Shown in pieces: positions 6,674-16,362 of a stretch of DNA of 64,000 nucleotides. How positions within the stretch are numbered: the stretch's first letter is position 1; each line of letters opens with the position of its first letter. The notes under the pieces were generated by a model that worked only from the letters and a program-made list of their open reading frames with translations, made no database searches and was not told the origin of the DNA. A program made the translations under genes and the position numbers. The DNA comes from Phaeobacter gallaeciensis (lineage in GTDB: Bacteria; Pseudomonadota; Alphaproteobacteria; Rhodobacterales; Rhodobacteraceae). The stretch lies in NCBI RefSeq assembly GCF_001678945.1, contig NZ_CP015124.1, forward strand, positions 2,518,001 to 2,582,000. The letters run 5' to 3'.

Positions 6674-7597
6674 TCAATCGGGTAGGCTGTATTCCACCAG
6701 TTCCGTGCGCTGCACTGACAGGAAGTTATCGTCAGAGACCATCGTTGCGCGCAAGATCCCCGCTGCGTCGCGCCAGATTGACACCCCTTCGAGATTATCG
6801 TGGGTGCCGAGCGCGGTCTGCAGCAGGGTGGTTTCGTTCTGCGGCCCGTCCTCGGTGATATCCCAGCGCCGCAGGCGGCTGCGGAAGCCGAAGAACAGGA
6901 AGTTCCGCTCCAGCAGGTAGAACCGCCCGTCGGGGCCGAAATCCGCCCCCACCGGCATGAACCTTCCACGCCGGGGCAGGCTGAAGGGCTGGCTCCATTC
7001 ACTGCCGTCCCACTTCCAGACCGGCAGGTTTCCGTCCTTGTCCGGGGCGTTTTCCGGCAGGGTGTAGAGGTGACCGGCGCCGTCTATGGCCAGCGCCTCC
7101 AACGCCTTGTTGGCGGGCATCTGTCGGAAAGCGTTGGGGCGGGGCAGAACCTCCGCCCGGCTGCCTCCACGCTGGTGATGCGCCACGCGCGACACCCCTT
7201 CGAAGGAGATATAAAGGCTGCCATCGGGGGCAATGGCCAGCCCTTCGCTGTCGACGATGCGCCCTTGCAGGATACGCCCGGTCGAGGCTCGCAGGCTGCG
7301 TCTTTTGGTGACGCGCGCCGAGGTGATCCTGCCCTCTGTACGATTGATCCGGGCCCTCACCAGATGCGCCCGGTCGCTGAGCAGGATCATGGAGCGGCCG
7401 TCCTTGCCCATCTCGATGCCGGAAAAGCCGCCGAACCAGGGTTTTTCGGGCTGCACCGGGGGCGCCCAGGTATAGCTGCCGATCAGCCGCGCCTCAGCCG
7501 ACACCCGCCCGGCGCGGGCGCCTGCGTAGGTCGCCACGGCCAGCGCAGCTGCAGCCATGAGGGCAAGGCTTAATCTGATTGCAGGACTGCGGCGCAT
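6674..7597 (-). CDS. Secreted phytase-like esterase domain protein (PF13449-type)
   Basis: 307 aa. An N-terminal hydrophobic segment (residues 8-26) looks like a signal peptide. The rest matches the 'esterase-like activity of phytase' beta-propeller family: repeated short blades such as GFSGIEMGKDGRSMILLSDRA, DSEGLAIAPDGSLYISFEG and ALEALAIDGAGHLYTLPE. The biochemical substrate is not known for most members; phosphate- or carboxyl-ester hydrolysis is the family guess. Its start overlaps the end of mepA by 28 nt, so the two are translationally linked. Last gene of the MFS-mepA-esterase operon. Confidence 0.8.
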   Translation of the reverse strand: MRRSPAIRLSLALMAAAALAVATYAGARAGRVSAEARLIGSYTWAPPVQPEKPWFGGFSGIEMGKDGRSMILLSDRAHLVRARINRTEGRITSARVTKRRSLRASTGRILQGRIVDSEGLAIAPDGSLYISFEGVSRVAHHQRGGSRAEVLPRPNAFRQMPANKALEALAIDGAGHLYTLPENAPDKDGNLPVWKWDGSEWSQPFSLPRRGRFMPVGADFGPDGRFYLLERNFLFFGFRSRLRRWDITEDGPQNETTLLQTALGTHDNLEGVSIWRDAAGILRATMVSDDNFLSVQRTELVEYSLPD

Positions 7598-8439
7598 TGC
7601 CGGGGCAGATCCTTCATCGTGTAGTCGCGGCGCGGCTTGGGCTTTGGCGCATTGGGATCGCGCGGCTTGGGCGGCGGCGGGTTCAGGATGTCATCGACCC
7701 ATTTCTGCGCATCGGCGCAGCCATCGCCGCGCGGGGGCGGGTTCTGATCGACGCAGCCGCGTGCGCCGCGTGGACAGTTGAGCCGCACGTGGAAATGATA
7801 GTGATGTCCCCACCAGGGGCGGATTTTTCGCAACCAGCGCCGGTCGCCCTTGGCATCCTTGCACATCTGAACCTTGGCGCCGGGAAAGACAAAGATCCGC
7901 GCCACGCGTTTGTCGCTGGCGGCGGCCTTGAGGATCTCGTGATGCTGACGGGTCCAGTCACTGTTCACAAAGGCGCCCTTGGCCCGGCGCATGGAAATCG
8001 AGGAAATCTTCTCGCGCTGACCGCGGCTGAGGTTCAGCCGGTCCGGCGGACGCATCCAGATGTCGATATCAAGGCCAATCTGGTGGCTGCGGTGGCCGGA
8101 CAGCATCGGGCCGCCGCGCGGCTGGCTGATGTCACCGATATAAAGCCCCTTCCAGCCCGGTTGCCGGGCCGCGAATGTGCTAAGGTCACGGATGAAATCG
8201 ACGGTCTCGGGGTGGCCCCAGTTGCGGTTGCGCGACAGGCGCATGGCCTGCCATGTCGGGCCGGTTTCCGGCAGTTGCACGGCCCCCGCGACGCAGCCCT
8301 TGGCATAAGAGCCAAGCGGTGCAGGCCGTTGCTGGGATCCGACCGCCTTGGCGCCGAACAGTTGCTTGGCCGGGGTTTCCGCCGCAACTGGCCCGATCAG
8401 CCCGGCAATCGCGACAAGCGTTGCAAACAGCAGTCTCAC
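7570..8439 (-). CDS. mepA: Penicillin-insensitive murein endopeptidase MepA
   Basis: 289 aa LAS-family (M74) zinc endopeptidase that cuts D-alanyl-meso-diaminopimelate cross-links in the periplasm. A signal peptide covers residues 1-20 (cleavage after VAA). SGHRSHQIGLDIDIW supplies His and Asp zinc ligands and WWGHHYHFHVRL the C-terminal H-x-H ligand. Several Cys pairs fit periplasmic disulfides. A Pro/Lys-rich segment precedes the C-terminus. Translation starts at a GTG preceded by GGGAG. The start overlaps the MFS gene stop by 4 nt (GTGA). Confidence 0.93.
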   Translation of the reverse strand: MRLLFATLVAIAGLIGPVAAETPAKQLFGAKAVGSQQRPAPLGSYAKGCVAGAVQLPETGPTWQAMRLSRNRNWGHPETVDFIRDLSTFAARQPGWKGLYIGDISQPRGGPMLSGHRSHQIGLDIDIWMRPPDRLNLSRGQREKISSISMRRAKGAFVNSDWTRQHHEILKAAASDKRVARIFVFPGAKVQMCKDAKGDRRWLRKIRPWWGHHYHFHVRLNCPRGARGCVDQNPPPRGDGCADAQKWVDDILNPPPPKPRDPNAPKPKPRRDYTMKDLPRQCAAVLQSD

Positions 8440-9809
8440 GTCTGGTCTCCCTCGGCCTCAACCCATTTCAACAGAATCAAGCCTAGAACAAAAAGTCCGA
8501 TGACGGGAGTGATACCAAGTCGGGCGCTGCCGGTGATTGTGGTTGCAATGCCGATCAGCGCGGGCGCGAGGAAAGCAGTCGCGCGCCCGGAAAGTCCATA
8601 AAGTCCAAAGCTTTCCGTGGCTTTGGCGAGATCCGTGTGGCGCACCATCAGGCTGCGGCTGGCGGATTGCAGGATTCCGCCGAAACCGCCGATCAGAACG
8701 CCGCAGCCAAAAAATACGGCATCGGGCAGGGAGGAACCTTCGGATAGTGCGACGCCAAAGAACTGCTCCCGCGACATGGAGACCACGGTAATGCAGACCA
8801 GCGTCAGCACCAGAATGGCGACAATGATCACCGGCTTGGGACCATGGCGTTTGTCCGCCTTGCCGCCCAGCCAACTAAACAGGGCCGCCGAGATCGCGGC
8901 GATGATACCGAAGATACCGATATTGGTGATCGACCAGTCCAGAACCAGGCTCGCATAGACACCGCCAAAGGCATAAAGCCCATTGAGCGCATCCCGGTAA
9001 AGCATTGAGGAGACGAGGTAACTGGTCAGGCTGGCGCGGTGGCGCAGCCCGGCCACCAGATTGATTACCATCCGAACCGCCCGGCCCATGCTGCCACGCT
9101 GACCGGTGGCGTGGTTGTCATGCACCCACAGGAAATAGGGAACCATGAAGACGGCGAACCAGATGGCGGTCACCGGGCCGACGGCGCGGGTCCCCTCTTT
9201 TGCTTCGGCATCAAGCCCCAGAATGGGATCAAGACCGATCAGGGTCTTGCCGTTGCCTTGCTCCACGAAGAGCAGCAGCATGATAAAGAGCGCGATCACC
9301 CCGCCAAGATAGCCAAAGGCGAAACCGGAGCCGGAGATGGCGCCGACCTCTTCCTTGCTGCCCATCGACGGCAATTGCGCGTTGACGAAGATCAGGGCGA
9401 ATTCAGCGCCGATAAAGCCAAAGCCGAAGCTGATCAGCATCCACCACAGGTTGCTGCCTGCCGGATCCATGTACCAAAGTCCCCAGGCGCCGATCAGGTA
9501 CATCATGGAAAACACCATGATCCAGGGCATCTTGCGCCCCGAAATATCCGCCAGTGCGCCCAGAAACGGCGCACCAAAGCCGATGAGCAGCCCGGTCACG
9601 GTCATGCCGATGGACCAAATGGTCTGTGCCTGCGCCTTGGCGGCTTCCTCGGCCAGCCCCTGGCCCAGAAAATGCTGCGCGGCAACGGCCGCAAAGAAGG
9701 GGCCAAAGACAAAGGTTACAAGCAGCGTGTGATAGGGCTGGCTGGCCCAATCAAAGAACCACCACCCCCAGATCCGCTTTTTCTGTGACACCTCAGCCAT
9801 GTCGCCCAT
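8436..9809 (-). CDS. Major facilitator superfamily permease, UMF1/Atg22-like
   Basis: 457 aa with about twelve membrane segments. The N-terminal motif KRIWGWWFFDWASQPYHTL is diagnostic of the UMF1 (Atg22-like) MFS branch, whose fungal members export vacuolar amino acids. Bacterial substrates are unknown. It is the first gene of an overlapping operon with mepA and the phytase-like gene, which may link it to recycling of murein peptides, although that is a guess. An alternative ATG lies three codons downstream. Confidence 0.85.
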   Translation of the reverse strand: MGDMAEVSQKKRIWGWWFFDWASQPYHTLLVTFVFGPFFAAVAAQHFLGQGLAEEAAKAQAQTIWSIGMTVTGLLIGFGAPFLGALADISGRKMPWIMVFSMMYLIGAWGLWYMDPAGSNLWWMLISFGFGFIGAEFALIFVNAQLPSMGSKEEVGAISGSGFAFGYLGGVIALFIMLLLFVEQGNGKTLIGLDPILGLDAEAKEGTRAVGPVTAIWFAVFMVPYFLWVHDNHATGQRGSMGRAVRMVINLVAGLRHRASLTSYLVSSMLYRDALNGLYAFGGVYASLVLDWSITNIGIFGIIAAISAALFSWLGGKADKRHGPKPVIIVAILVLTLVCITVVSMSREQFFGVALSEGSSLPDAVFFGCGVLIGGFGGILQSASRSLMVRHTDLAKATESFGLYGLSGRATAFLAPALIGIATTITGSARLGITPVIGLFVLGLILLKWVEAEGDQT

Positions 9810-9851
9810 CCCCCCGACCTTTTGTTGTTGCCGATAAGACAGGTGCTGGCA

Positions 9852-10412
9852 TTACGAAGCAAGCCCATCCTGCGTCTTGGCCATCGGTGGCCAGGGGCGT
9901 GTGGCATCAGCCTGACACCATGCTGCGATCCACTCGGGCATTGTCGGGGTTTCGGCGTCCCCCTGACCGACGGCCGCCAGCACCTTTGTCGGAGGGACGA
10001 TGCCCTTGGCGTCCGTAACGGCGGTGCGCAGCATCACGTGGCTGGCGCATTCGCCGTTCTTTTTCCACATGGATTGCTCCAGATAGATGAACTTGTCGTC
10101 CCAGGCCACGGCACGGCTGCGCATCTCGAAGCGTTCAAAGCCCCGGATACGGCGGCGGAAGCGCACCGAGGTGCCCGCCACGGTCATCCCCCAACGGTTC
10201 TGGCGCAGCGCGCCGATCAGCCCGACGCGCTGCGCCAGCATGGTGCGCCCCAGATCATAAAGCGTCATCGCGCGGCCGTTGTTCAGTTCCAGCCAGATAT
10301 CCAGATCCCAGGGCCAGCAGATATGGCTGGAGCGGTGCACGGCCGTGAGCGGCAGGGGGTCCATGCGGCTGGCGACAAACAGATCTTTCAGCAGGCGGAC
10401 GATGGGAAACAT
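9852..10412 (-). CDS. Hotdog-fold acyl-CoA thioesterase-like protein (THEM6-type)
   Basis: 186 aa. The WPWDLDIWLELNNGRAMTLYDLGR segment (about residues 33-56) fits the hotdog thioesterases of the FadM/THEM6 branch: an Asp in the strand before the long central helix and an N-G-R turn in place of the usual N-x-x-Y. Such enzymes hydrolyse acyl-CoA or acyl-ACP thioesters in the cytosol. No signal peptide. Transcribed alone, divergently from yggT across a 130-bp gap. Confidence 0.75.
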   Translation of the reverse strand: MFPIVRLLKDLFVASRMDPLPLTAVHRSSHICWPWDLDIWLELNNGRAMTLYDLGRTMLAQRVGLIGALRQNRWGMTVAGTSVRFRRRIRGFERFEMRSRAVAWDDKFIYLEQSMWKKNGECASHVMLRTAVTDAKGIVPPTKVLAAVGQGDAETPTMPEWIAAWCQADATRPWPPMAKTQDGLAS

Positions 10413-10542
10413 GGGCGGTCTTTCCTTTGCGATGTGCCCGTGTTGCCACCCATTTACCGCCCGTCAACCGCAACCTCGCGGAAGCCTTGCGCATCTGCAC
10501 CCGGCTGCTTACCTGTTACGCTGGCTAACATAGGGGAATAGG

Positions 10543-10830
10543 ATGTTATCGCTGTTTCAAATTCTGCTTTTGATCCTGGACATCGTCTGGTTCTTCATCA
10601 TCGCGCATGTGATCATGAGCTGGCTGATCAATTTCCAGGTCTTGAACCTGAACCAGCAGTTCGTGGCGCAGATCTGGTATGGTCTCAACCGCATCCTTGA
10701 GCCTCTTTACGCGCCGATCCGCCGCCTGCTGCCCAATATGCAGGGGATCGATCTGGCGCCGCTTCTGGTGCTGATCGCGGTCTATGCGCTGCGCATCATC
10801 ATTCAGAATAACATGATGATGTTCTACTGA
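10543..10830 (+). CDS. YggT-family integral membrane protein
   Basis: 95 aa with two membrane helices (about residues 5-28 and 70-90) separated by a short amphipathic stretch containing the family signature ILEPLYAPIRRLLPN. YggT proteins (YlmG in Gram-positives and plastids) are linked to membrane organisation, osmotic stress and cell division, but the mechanism is unclear. Starts at the ATG following an AGGGGAATAGG Shine-Dalgarno. Stands alone, with a GC-rich hairpin downstream. Confidence 0.9.
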   Translation: MLSLFQILLLILDIVWFFIIAHVIMSWLINFQVLNLNQQFVAQIWYGLNRILEPLYAPIRRLLPNMQGIDLAPLLVLIAVYALRIIIQNNMMMFY

Positions 10831-10908
10831 TCCGGTCTGGTCTGGCCGTGAGGTCGGGCAGCGCCTGTTCGGTGCGCCATGTTCGCGGAATAGACCGGTG
10901 ATTTAACT

Positions 10909-10927
10909 GGGCGGCCTCTTGCCGCCC
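10909..10927 (+). terminator. Hairpin between yggT and recQ
   Basis: GGGCGGC / GCCGCCC with loop CTCTT, 79 nt after the yggT stop. It has no T-run, so termination strength is uncertain. Confidence 0.5.
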
Positions 10928-10989
10928 GATTCCTCCTGTGGGATTGTGTGCCAAATTCGAGCAGACACTCCCTTGAGGCCTTCCCTTTG

Positions 10990-13050
10990 ATGACGCAGAC
11001 GACAGACCTGCCACAGGCGACCCCGCTGCTGCGCGATATTTTCGGTTTTGATGCCTTCCGCCCCGGACAGGAAGAGATCGTCGATGCGGTGACCGCAGGC
11101 GAAAACGTTCTGGCCATCATGCCGACGGGTGGCGGTAAATCCCTGTGCTTCCAATTGCCTGCCCTGATGCGCGATGGGGTCACGGTGGTGATCTCGCCGC
11201 TGATCGCTCTGATGCGTGATCAGGTGCGCGCCTTGCAGGAAGCTGGGGTTGCCGCCGGTGCGCTCACCTCGGGCAATACCGAGGAAGAGACCGAGGCCGT
11301 CTGGGAGGCGATCGAGGCGGGGCGGCTGAAGCTTTTGTACATGGCGCCGGAACGGCTCGCTTCGGGGGCGGCGATGGGGATGCTGCGGCGTATCGGTGTT
11401 TCATTGATCGCGGTGGATGAGGCGCATTGCGTAAGCCAGTGGGGCCATGATTTCCGCCCCGATTACCTGCGCATCGGCGAGCTGCGCCAGGCGCTGGGTG
11501 TGCCACTGGCGGCTTTTACCGCGACGGCGGATCAGGAAACCCAGGAAGAGATCGTTCAGAAGCTGTTCGATGGACAGGCGCCGCGCGCCTTCCTGCGCGG
11601 CTTCGACCGGCCCAATATCCATCTGGCCTTTGGCACCAAGGACAGCCCGCGCCGTCAGATCCTCGGCTTTGCTGCCGCCCGCAAGGGGCAGTCCGGCATC
11701 GTCTATTGCGGCACAAGGGCCAAGACCGAGGCGCTGGCCGCCGCGCTGCGCGAAGAGGGCCATGTGGCCTGCCACTACCACGGTGGCATGGAGGCCGAGG
11801 ACCGGCGCATCGTGGAAACCCGCTTTGCCCGCGAGGACGGGTTGATCGTGGTGGCCACGGTGGCCTTTGGCATGGGCATCGACAAGCCCGACATCCGCTG
11901 GGTTGCCCATGCGGATTTGCCCAAAAGCATCGAGGCCTATTATCAGGAAATCGGCCGCGCGGGCCGCGATGGCGCGCCTGCGGAAACCCTGACCCTGTTC
12001 GGGCCCGAGGACATCCGCCTGCGCCGCAGCCAGATCGACGAAGGCATGGCGCCGCCGGAACGCCGCGCTGCGGATCATGCGCGGCTGAACGCCCTGCTGG
12101 GGCTGGCCGAGGCGCTGAAATGCCGCCGTCAAAACCTTCTGTCCTATTTCGGCGAAGCGGCAGAGCCCTGTGGCAACTGCGATCTTTGCGACAACCCGGT
12201 GGAGGTCTTTGACGGCACCACGGCGGTGCGCAAGGCGCTGTCGGCGATCCTGCGCACGCAGGAAACCTATGGCGCTGGGCATCTGATCGACATCCTGCGC
12301 GGGACCGAAACCGACCGGGTGCGGGCCAAACGCCATGATGAGCTGTCGGTCTTTGGCTGCGGCAAGGAATACGCCAAGGGCCAGTGGCAGGCGGTGTTCC
12401 GGCAGATGATGGGGCACGATCTGGTGCGCCCGGACCCCGAGCGCCACGGCGCGCTGCGTATGACCGATGCGGCCCTGCCGGTGCTGCGCGGCGAGGCCGG
12501 GATCGAGTTGCGCAAGGATACCATCAAGACCGCTGACAGGCGCCCGGCCGTGAAGGCGCTGGTCTCGGACGAGGACGCGCCGCTCTTGTCGGCGCTGAAG
12601 GCAAAGCGCCGGGCGCTGGCCGAGGCGCAGAAGGTGCCTGCCTATGTGATCTTCCCGGATCGCACCCTGATCGAGATGGCTGAACAGCGGCCCGAAACGC
12701 TGGATCAGATGGCCCGCATCAGCGGCGTCGGCGCCAAAAAACTGGACCGATATGGCGATGAATTCCTGAGCGTGATCACCGGCGCCGTGGAACAGATGCA
12801 CCCGCAGCGGCGCAAACTGGCGACACGGGAGGGGGCGGGGTCTTTGTACGATGCATTGCTTGAGGTTCAGGGGCAGCTGGCGCGGGGGGAATGCGGCACG
12901 CTTAAACCGCTCAGCTGCTCGGCCTCGCTGCTGGCCAAGGTGGCCCAGATGCGGCCGGGCGATGAGGCGGGGCTGGAGCGGCTTCTGGGGGAGCGCCGCG
13001 CGGAACGTTTCGCGGCGGCGTTTCTGGACGTCTTGCGCGGCGCGGGCTAA
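10990..13050 (+). CDS. recQ: ATP-dependent DNA helicase RecQ
   Basis: 686 aa, 3'-5' superfamily 2 helicase for recombination and fork repair. Domain order: Walker A MPTGGGKSL near residue 46, DEAH box in AVDEAHCVSQWGHDFRPDY, helicase C-terminal motif VI (QEIGRAGRDG), four zinc-binding Cys (CRRQNLLSYF through CGNCDLC), winged helix, then an HRDC domain near residues 540-610. The ATG at 10990 begins MTQTTDLPQ, as in relatives. An in-frame GTG 42 nt upstream would add an unconserved leader. Co-directional with yaaA after 30 nt, so probably one transcript. Confidence 0.95.
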   Translation: MTQTTDLPQATPLLRDIFGFDAFRPGQEEIVDAVTAGENVLAIMPTGGGKSLCFQLPALMRDGVTVVISPLIALMRDQVRALQEAGVAAGALTSGNTEEETEAVWEAIEAGRLKLLYMAPERLASGAAMGMLRRIGVSLIAVDEAHCVSQWGHDFRPDYLRIGELRQALGVPLAAFTATADQETQEEIVQKLFDGQAPRAFLRGFDRPNIHLAFGTKDSPRRQILGFAAARKGQSGIVYCGTRAKTEALAAALREEGHVACHYHGGMEAEDRRIVETRFAREDGLIVVATVAFGMGIDKPDIRWVAHADLPKSIEAYYQEIGRAGRDGAPAETLTLFGPEDIRLRRSQIDEGMAPPERRAADHARLNALLGLAEALKCRRQNLLSYFGEAAEPCGNCDLCDNPVEVFDGTTAVRKALSAILRTQETYGAGHLIDILRGTETDRVRAKRHDELSVFGCGKEYAKGQWQAVFRQMMGHDLVRPDPERHGALRMTDAALPVLRGEAGIELRKDTIKTADRRPAVKALVSDEDAPLLSALKAKRRALAEAQKVPAYVIFPDRTLIEMAEQRPETLDQMARISGVGAKKLDRYGDEFLSVITGAVEQMHPQRRKLATREGAGSLYDALLEVQGQLARGECGTLKPLSCSASLLAKVAQMRPGDEAGLERLLGERRAERFAAAFLDVLRGAG

Positions 13051-13080
13051 GTCTGGCCCAGAACAGAGCGAGGATGACAG

Positions 13081-13842
13081 ATGCTGGTAGTGGTTTCCCC
13101 TGCGAAAAAACTGGACTGGGAAGAGCACGACATGGAAATGACCGCGCCTGCCTTTCAGGAGGACGCGGTGCGTCTCAACGCCGTGGCGCGGGAGCTGTCG
13201 GTGGCCGAGCTGATGAAGCTGATGCATATCAGCGAGGATCTGGCCAAGCTGAACTACGACCGCTTCCGTAGCTTTGAGGAAAAGCCGGCCACCGATAGCC
13301 TGCGCCCCGCCGTGCTGGCTTTTGCTGGCGATACCTATCAGGGGCTTGAGGCCGCCTCGCTCGATGCCGAGGAAATGGCCTGGGCCCAGGATCATTTCCG
13401 CATTCTGTCGGGGCTGTACGGGGTGCTGCGGCCGATGGACGGGATGCAACCCTACCGGCTAGAGATGGGATCGCGGCTGAAAAACGAACGCGGCAAGAAC
13501 CTTTATGAATACTGGGGCAGCCAGATCGCCGAAGCCCTGAACCGCCAGGCCGAAGAAACAGGCAGCGATATTCTGGTGAACTGCGCCAGCCAGGAGTATT
13601 TCGGCGCAGTGGATCTGAAAGCGCTGAAGCCGAAGGTGATCACGCCGGTCTTCATGGAGATGAAGAACGACACGCCAAAGGTCGTCAGTTTTTATGCCAA
13701 ACGGGCCCGCGGTGCGATGGCGCGCTATATCATCCAGCACCGTTTGAACGATGCCGAGGCGCTTAAGGATTTCGACACCGGAGGTTACGTCTACAAACCG
13801 GAGCTGTCGGAGCCGGACAAGCCGGTGTTCCTGCGCGGCTGA
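13081..13842 (+). CDS. yaaA: Peroxide-stress protein YaaA (DUF328)
   Basis: 253 aa, full length. The N-terminus MLVVVSPAKKLDW and the central YGVLRPMDGMQPYRLEMG block are strongly conserved in YaaA. The family limits intracellular free iron and protects DNA and protein from Fenton damage during H2O2 stress. The E. coli structure has a DNA-binding fold. Position just after recQ fits a DNA-damage or oxidative-stress unit. No OxyR site can be assigned by eye. Confidence 0.93.
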   Translation: MLVVVSPAKKLDWEEHDMEMTAPAFQEDAVRLNAVARELSVAELMKLMHISEDLAKLNYDRFRSFEEKPATDSLRPAVLAFAGDTYQGLEAASLDAEEMAWAQDHFRILSGLYGVLRPMDGMQPYRLEMGSRLKNERGKNLYEYWGSQIAEALNRQAEETGSDILVNCASQEYFGAVDLKALKPKVITPVFMEMKNDTPKVVSFYAKRARGAMARYIIQHRLNDAEALKDFDTGGYVYKPELSEPDKPVFLRG

Positions 13843-13923
13843 GCTCCGCCCGCCCCATTTGTGCCGCCCCAGAGCCATTCGCAGCTACAAGGGATCTGCA
13901 AATGGCGCTGTCGTGGAGGTGGA

Positions 13924-16218
13924 TCAGGCGGCTGGGCTTAGATCGATCGGCTGGGCATCCTGCGGGGCGTATTCACCGATACGTTCGAGGATCAGCGCCT
14001 TGCGCAGAGGTTTGGTCAGATAATGATCCAGGCCCGCCGCCAGGATGCCTTCGGAATCGCCAGCCATGGCATGCGCAGTCAGGGCGACGATGGGCACGTG
14101 ACGGCCTGTTTCCTCTTCGATCTTGCGGATTTCCATGGTGGCCTGCTTGCCATCCATCACGGGCATGGAAATATCCATGAAGATCAGGTCCGGTTCGAAG
14201 TCCTGATAGGCCGCAACGGCCTCGACCCCGTTATTGGCAAAGCGCAGGTCGATATTGATATGTTTGACCATCTTGCGGAACACCAGCTGGTTGGTCTTGT
14301 TGTCCTCGGCTGCCAGAACCCGCATCTGCCGGGGGGCCGAGGCCAGATCTTCGGATTGGTCCAGAACAGCACCTTCACCGTCGGGGGACACCACCTTGGC
14401 GTTGTCGGCGGCATAGGCCTCTTCCAGGGTCAACTCCCCGGGGGCGGCACCCGGTTCCGCGTCCGGCGCTGCAGGCTGCGCTCCAGGCAGGGCGGCCGCG
14501 ATCTCGTTTAGCTTTTCAAACAGCTCATCCCGGGGCGTGGGCTTTTGCAGAATATATAGCTTCAGCTCCTCCACGTCGGCGTCCTGCACCGTGTGCGGGT
14601 TGGAGCTGAGCAGTAGGAGGGGCACGTCGTTCCATTTGCCGTTGCGCAGATCACGGGCCAGTTGCACGCCGCCACCGCCAGGCAGGCCATGTTCACAGAT
14701 CACCAGATCGATGTCCGCGGCCATCGCATCCATGGCGTCAGCGATGGTATGGGCGGTGGTCACATCGATTCCGCGCAGTTTCAGCTGGCGTTGCAGAATT
14801 TCGCAGTTGAGTTGCAGATCGTCGACCAGAAGGATCCGCTTCAGGCCGGGTGTCATCTCGGGAACCGAGGTATGCGCCCCTTGCGGAATCGGAAGCGGCA
14901 GGCGGAAACCGAAACAGGATCCCTGGCCTTCCTCGCTTTCGACCCAGATCTCGCCGCGCATCATGCCGATCAGGCGTTTGGAGATGGCAAGACCCAGACC
15001 GGTGCCTTCGAATTTGCGGTTGCGCTCATCCTCGACCTGGTTGAACTCGCCAAAGATGTGCTCGATCTTCTCCGCAGGAATGCCGATGCCGGTGTCTTCG
15101 ATGGTGACATGAATCCAGCACAGGTTCTCGTCCGGGTTGGTTACACCGGTGACCCGGAGGGTGACATGACCTTCCTTGGTGAACTTGAGCGCATTGCCGG
15201 CCAGGTTGGTCAGAACCTGACGAATACGGCCGGGATCGCCCACGAAACGGGTCGGCAGGAAGATGTCGTAATCCACCAGCATCGCCAGGCCTTTGTCCCG
15301 GGCCGTGGGTTGCAGCAGCATGACCACCTCGTGGATGCTGCGCTCCAGGTCAAAGGCCTCGGGGTGCAGTGCCAGCTTGTCCGCTTCGATCTTGGAATAA
15401 TCGAGCACGTCGTTGATGATGACCAACAGCGCCTCGCCTGAGTTCTTGATCGTATTGGCGTAAAGACGCTGCTCCTCGCTCAGCTCGGTGTCGCTGAGAA
15501 GTTCGGCCATGCCGATGACGCCATTCATCGGCGTGCGGATCTCGTGGGACATATTGGCGAGGAAGGCGGATTTGGCGCGGTTGGCGGATTCGGCGCGTTC
15601 GCGGGCGGCCCGCAGCTCTTCCTCGTAACGGACCGAGGAGGTGATATCCAGCGCAAGGCTGACCACATCGCCGCCCTGTCCGCGCTGATCGAACAGCCGC
15701 AGATAACGGTCGTCCCACATCCGGATCACGATGGGCTCTGGTTTCAGGGACATCCAGCGATCAGTCATCATCGACCGCCAGTGATCCGGCTTGAGCTCTT
15801 CGGTATTGACCAGACCTTCGTCTGTCAGGATCTGAAGGATCCGCACATAGGAGACTCCGGGGGTGATTTCCTCCAGCCCGTCAAAGATGTTCAGATAGGC
15901 AGTGTTGGCGCCGATCAGCTTGCTGTCGGAATCAAAGAAGGCAAAGCCGTCCTGAAAGGCCTGGATCGAATGCCACAGACGACGTTCGGCCTTTTCGATT
16001 TTTTCGTTGGCCATGCTGAGGTCGGATTTCACCTTGGCGTTTTCGTCGCGCACGTTGGCGACTTCGGCCTGGGTCACACCGATCTGCCGGGTCAGAGCCA
16101 GCGCGTGACGCCCGAGTTTGCGATTCGCTGCGGTCAGCTCGGCCTGCTTCAGTTCAAGCAGCCGCTCTGCCGCCAGGCGTGCCCGGCGTTCCTCAGCGAG
16201 TTTCTCGGCAAGGTTCAT
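13924..16218 (-). CDS. Orphan hybrid histidine kinase (coiled coil-PAS-HisKA-HATPase-REC-REC)
   Basis: 764 aa from the ATG at 16218, which has GGAG 9 nt upstream; in-frame TTG/ATG starts at 16239 and 16233 are possible. No membrane segment, so a cytosolic sensor. Order: coiled coil (1-80), PAS (about 85-190), HisKA with His225 in [11 protein letters not shown], HATPase with Asn342, DTGIGIP and GTGLGLA, then two receiver domains. The second receiver has a normal Asp682 ([11 protein letters not shown]). The first has Glu509 at that position (VICEHGLPG), so it probably cannot be phosphorylated. There is no Hpt domain and no response-regulator gene nearby. Confidence 0.9.
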   Translation of the reverse strand: MNLAEKLAEERRARLAAERLLELKQAELTAANRKLGRHALALTRQIGVTQAEVANVRDENAKVKSDLSMANEKIEKAERRLWHSIQAFQDGFAFFDSDSKLIGANTAYLNIFDGLEEITPGVSYVRILQILTDEGLVNTEELKPDHWRSMMTDRWMSLKPEPIVIRMWDDRYLRLFDQRGQGGDVVSLALDITSSVRYEEELRAARERAESANRAKSAFLANMSHEIRTPMNGVIGMAELLSDTELSEEQRLYANTIKNSGEALLVIINDVLDYSKIEADKLALHPEAFDLERSIHEVVMLLQPTARDKGLAMLVDYDIFLPTRFVGDPGRIRQVLTNLAGNALKFTKEGHVTLRVTGVTNPDENLCWIHVTIEDTGIGIPAEKIEHIFGEFNQVEDERNRKFEGTGLGLAISKRLIGMMRGEIWVESEEGQGSCFGFRLPLPIPQGAHTSVPEMTPGLKRILLVDDLQLNCEILQRQLKLRGIDVTTAHTIADAMDAMAADIDLVICEHGLPGGGGVQLARDLRNGKWNDVPLLLLSSNPHTVQDADVEELKLYILQKPTPRDELFEKLNEIAAALPGAQPAAPDAEPGAAPGELTLEEAYAADNAKVVSPDGEGAVLDQSEDLASAPRQMRVLAAEDNKTNQLVFRKMVKHINIDLRFANNGVEAVAAYQDFEPDLIFMDISMPVMDGKQATMEIRKIEEETGRHVPIVALTAHAMAGDSEGILAAGLDHYLTKPLRKALILERIGEYAPQDAQPIDLSPAA

Positions 16219-16362
16219 CCCTGCTAGCTCCATCCTCAATTAAATGGCGTGTTTACTCCGAGCCTGAACTCGGGCGGCAAATTGGCCATGATTGGTGTTA
16301 CGACGGGAAACCTTGCTATGGCGTTAAGTGCGTGCAAGCTTAACCTCAGTTCGGAGGGTGCC

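Noticed and set aside
11401-13449. Long antisense ORF (682 codons) opposite recQ and yaaA
   Set aside because: Opposite-strand shadow in high-GC DNA. RecQ and YaaA motifs on the plus strand are unambiguous and the antisense product has no recognisable domain.
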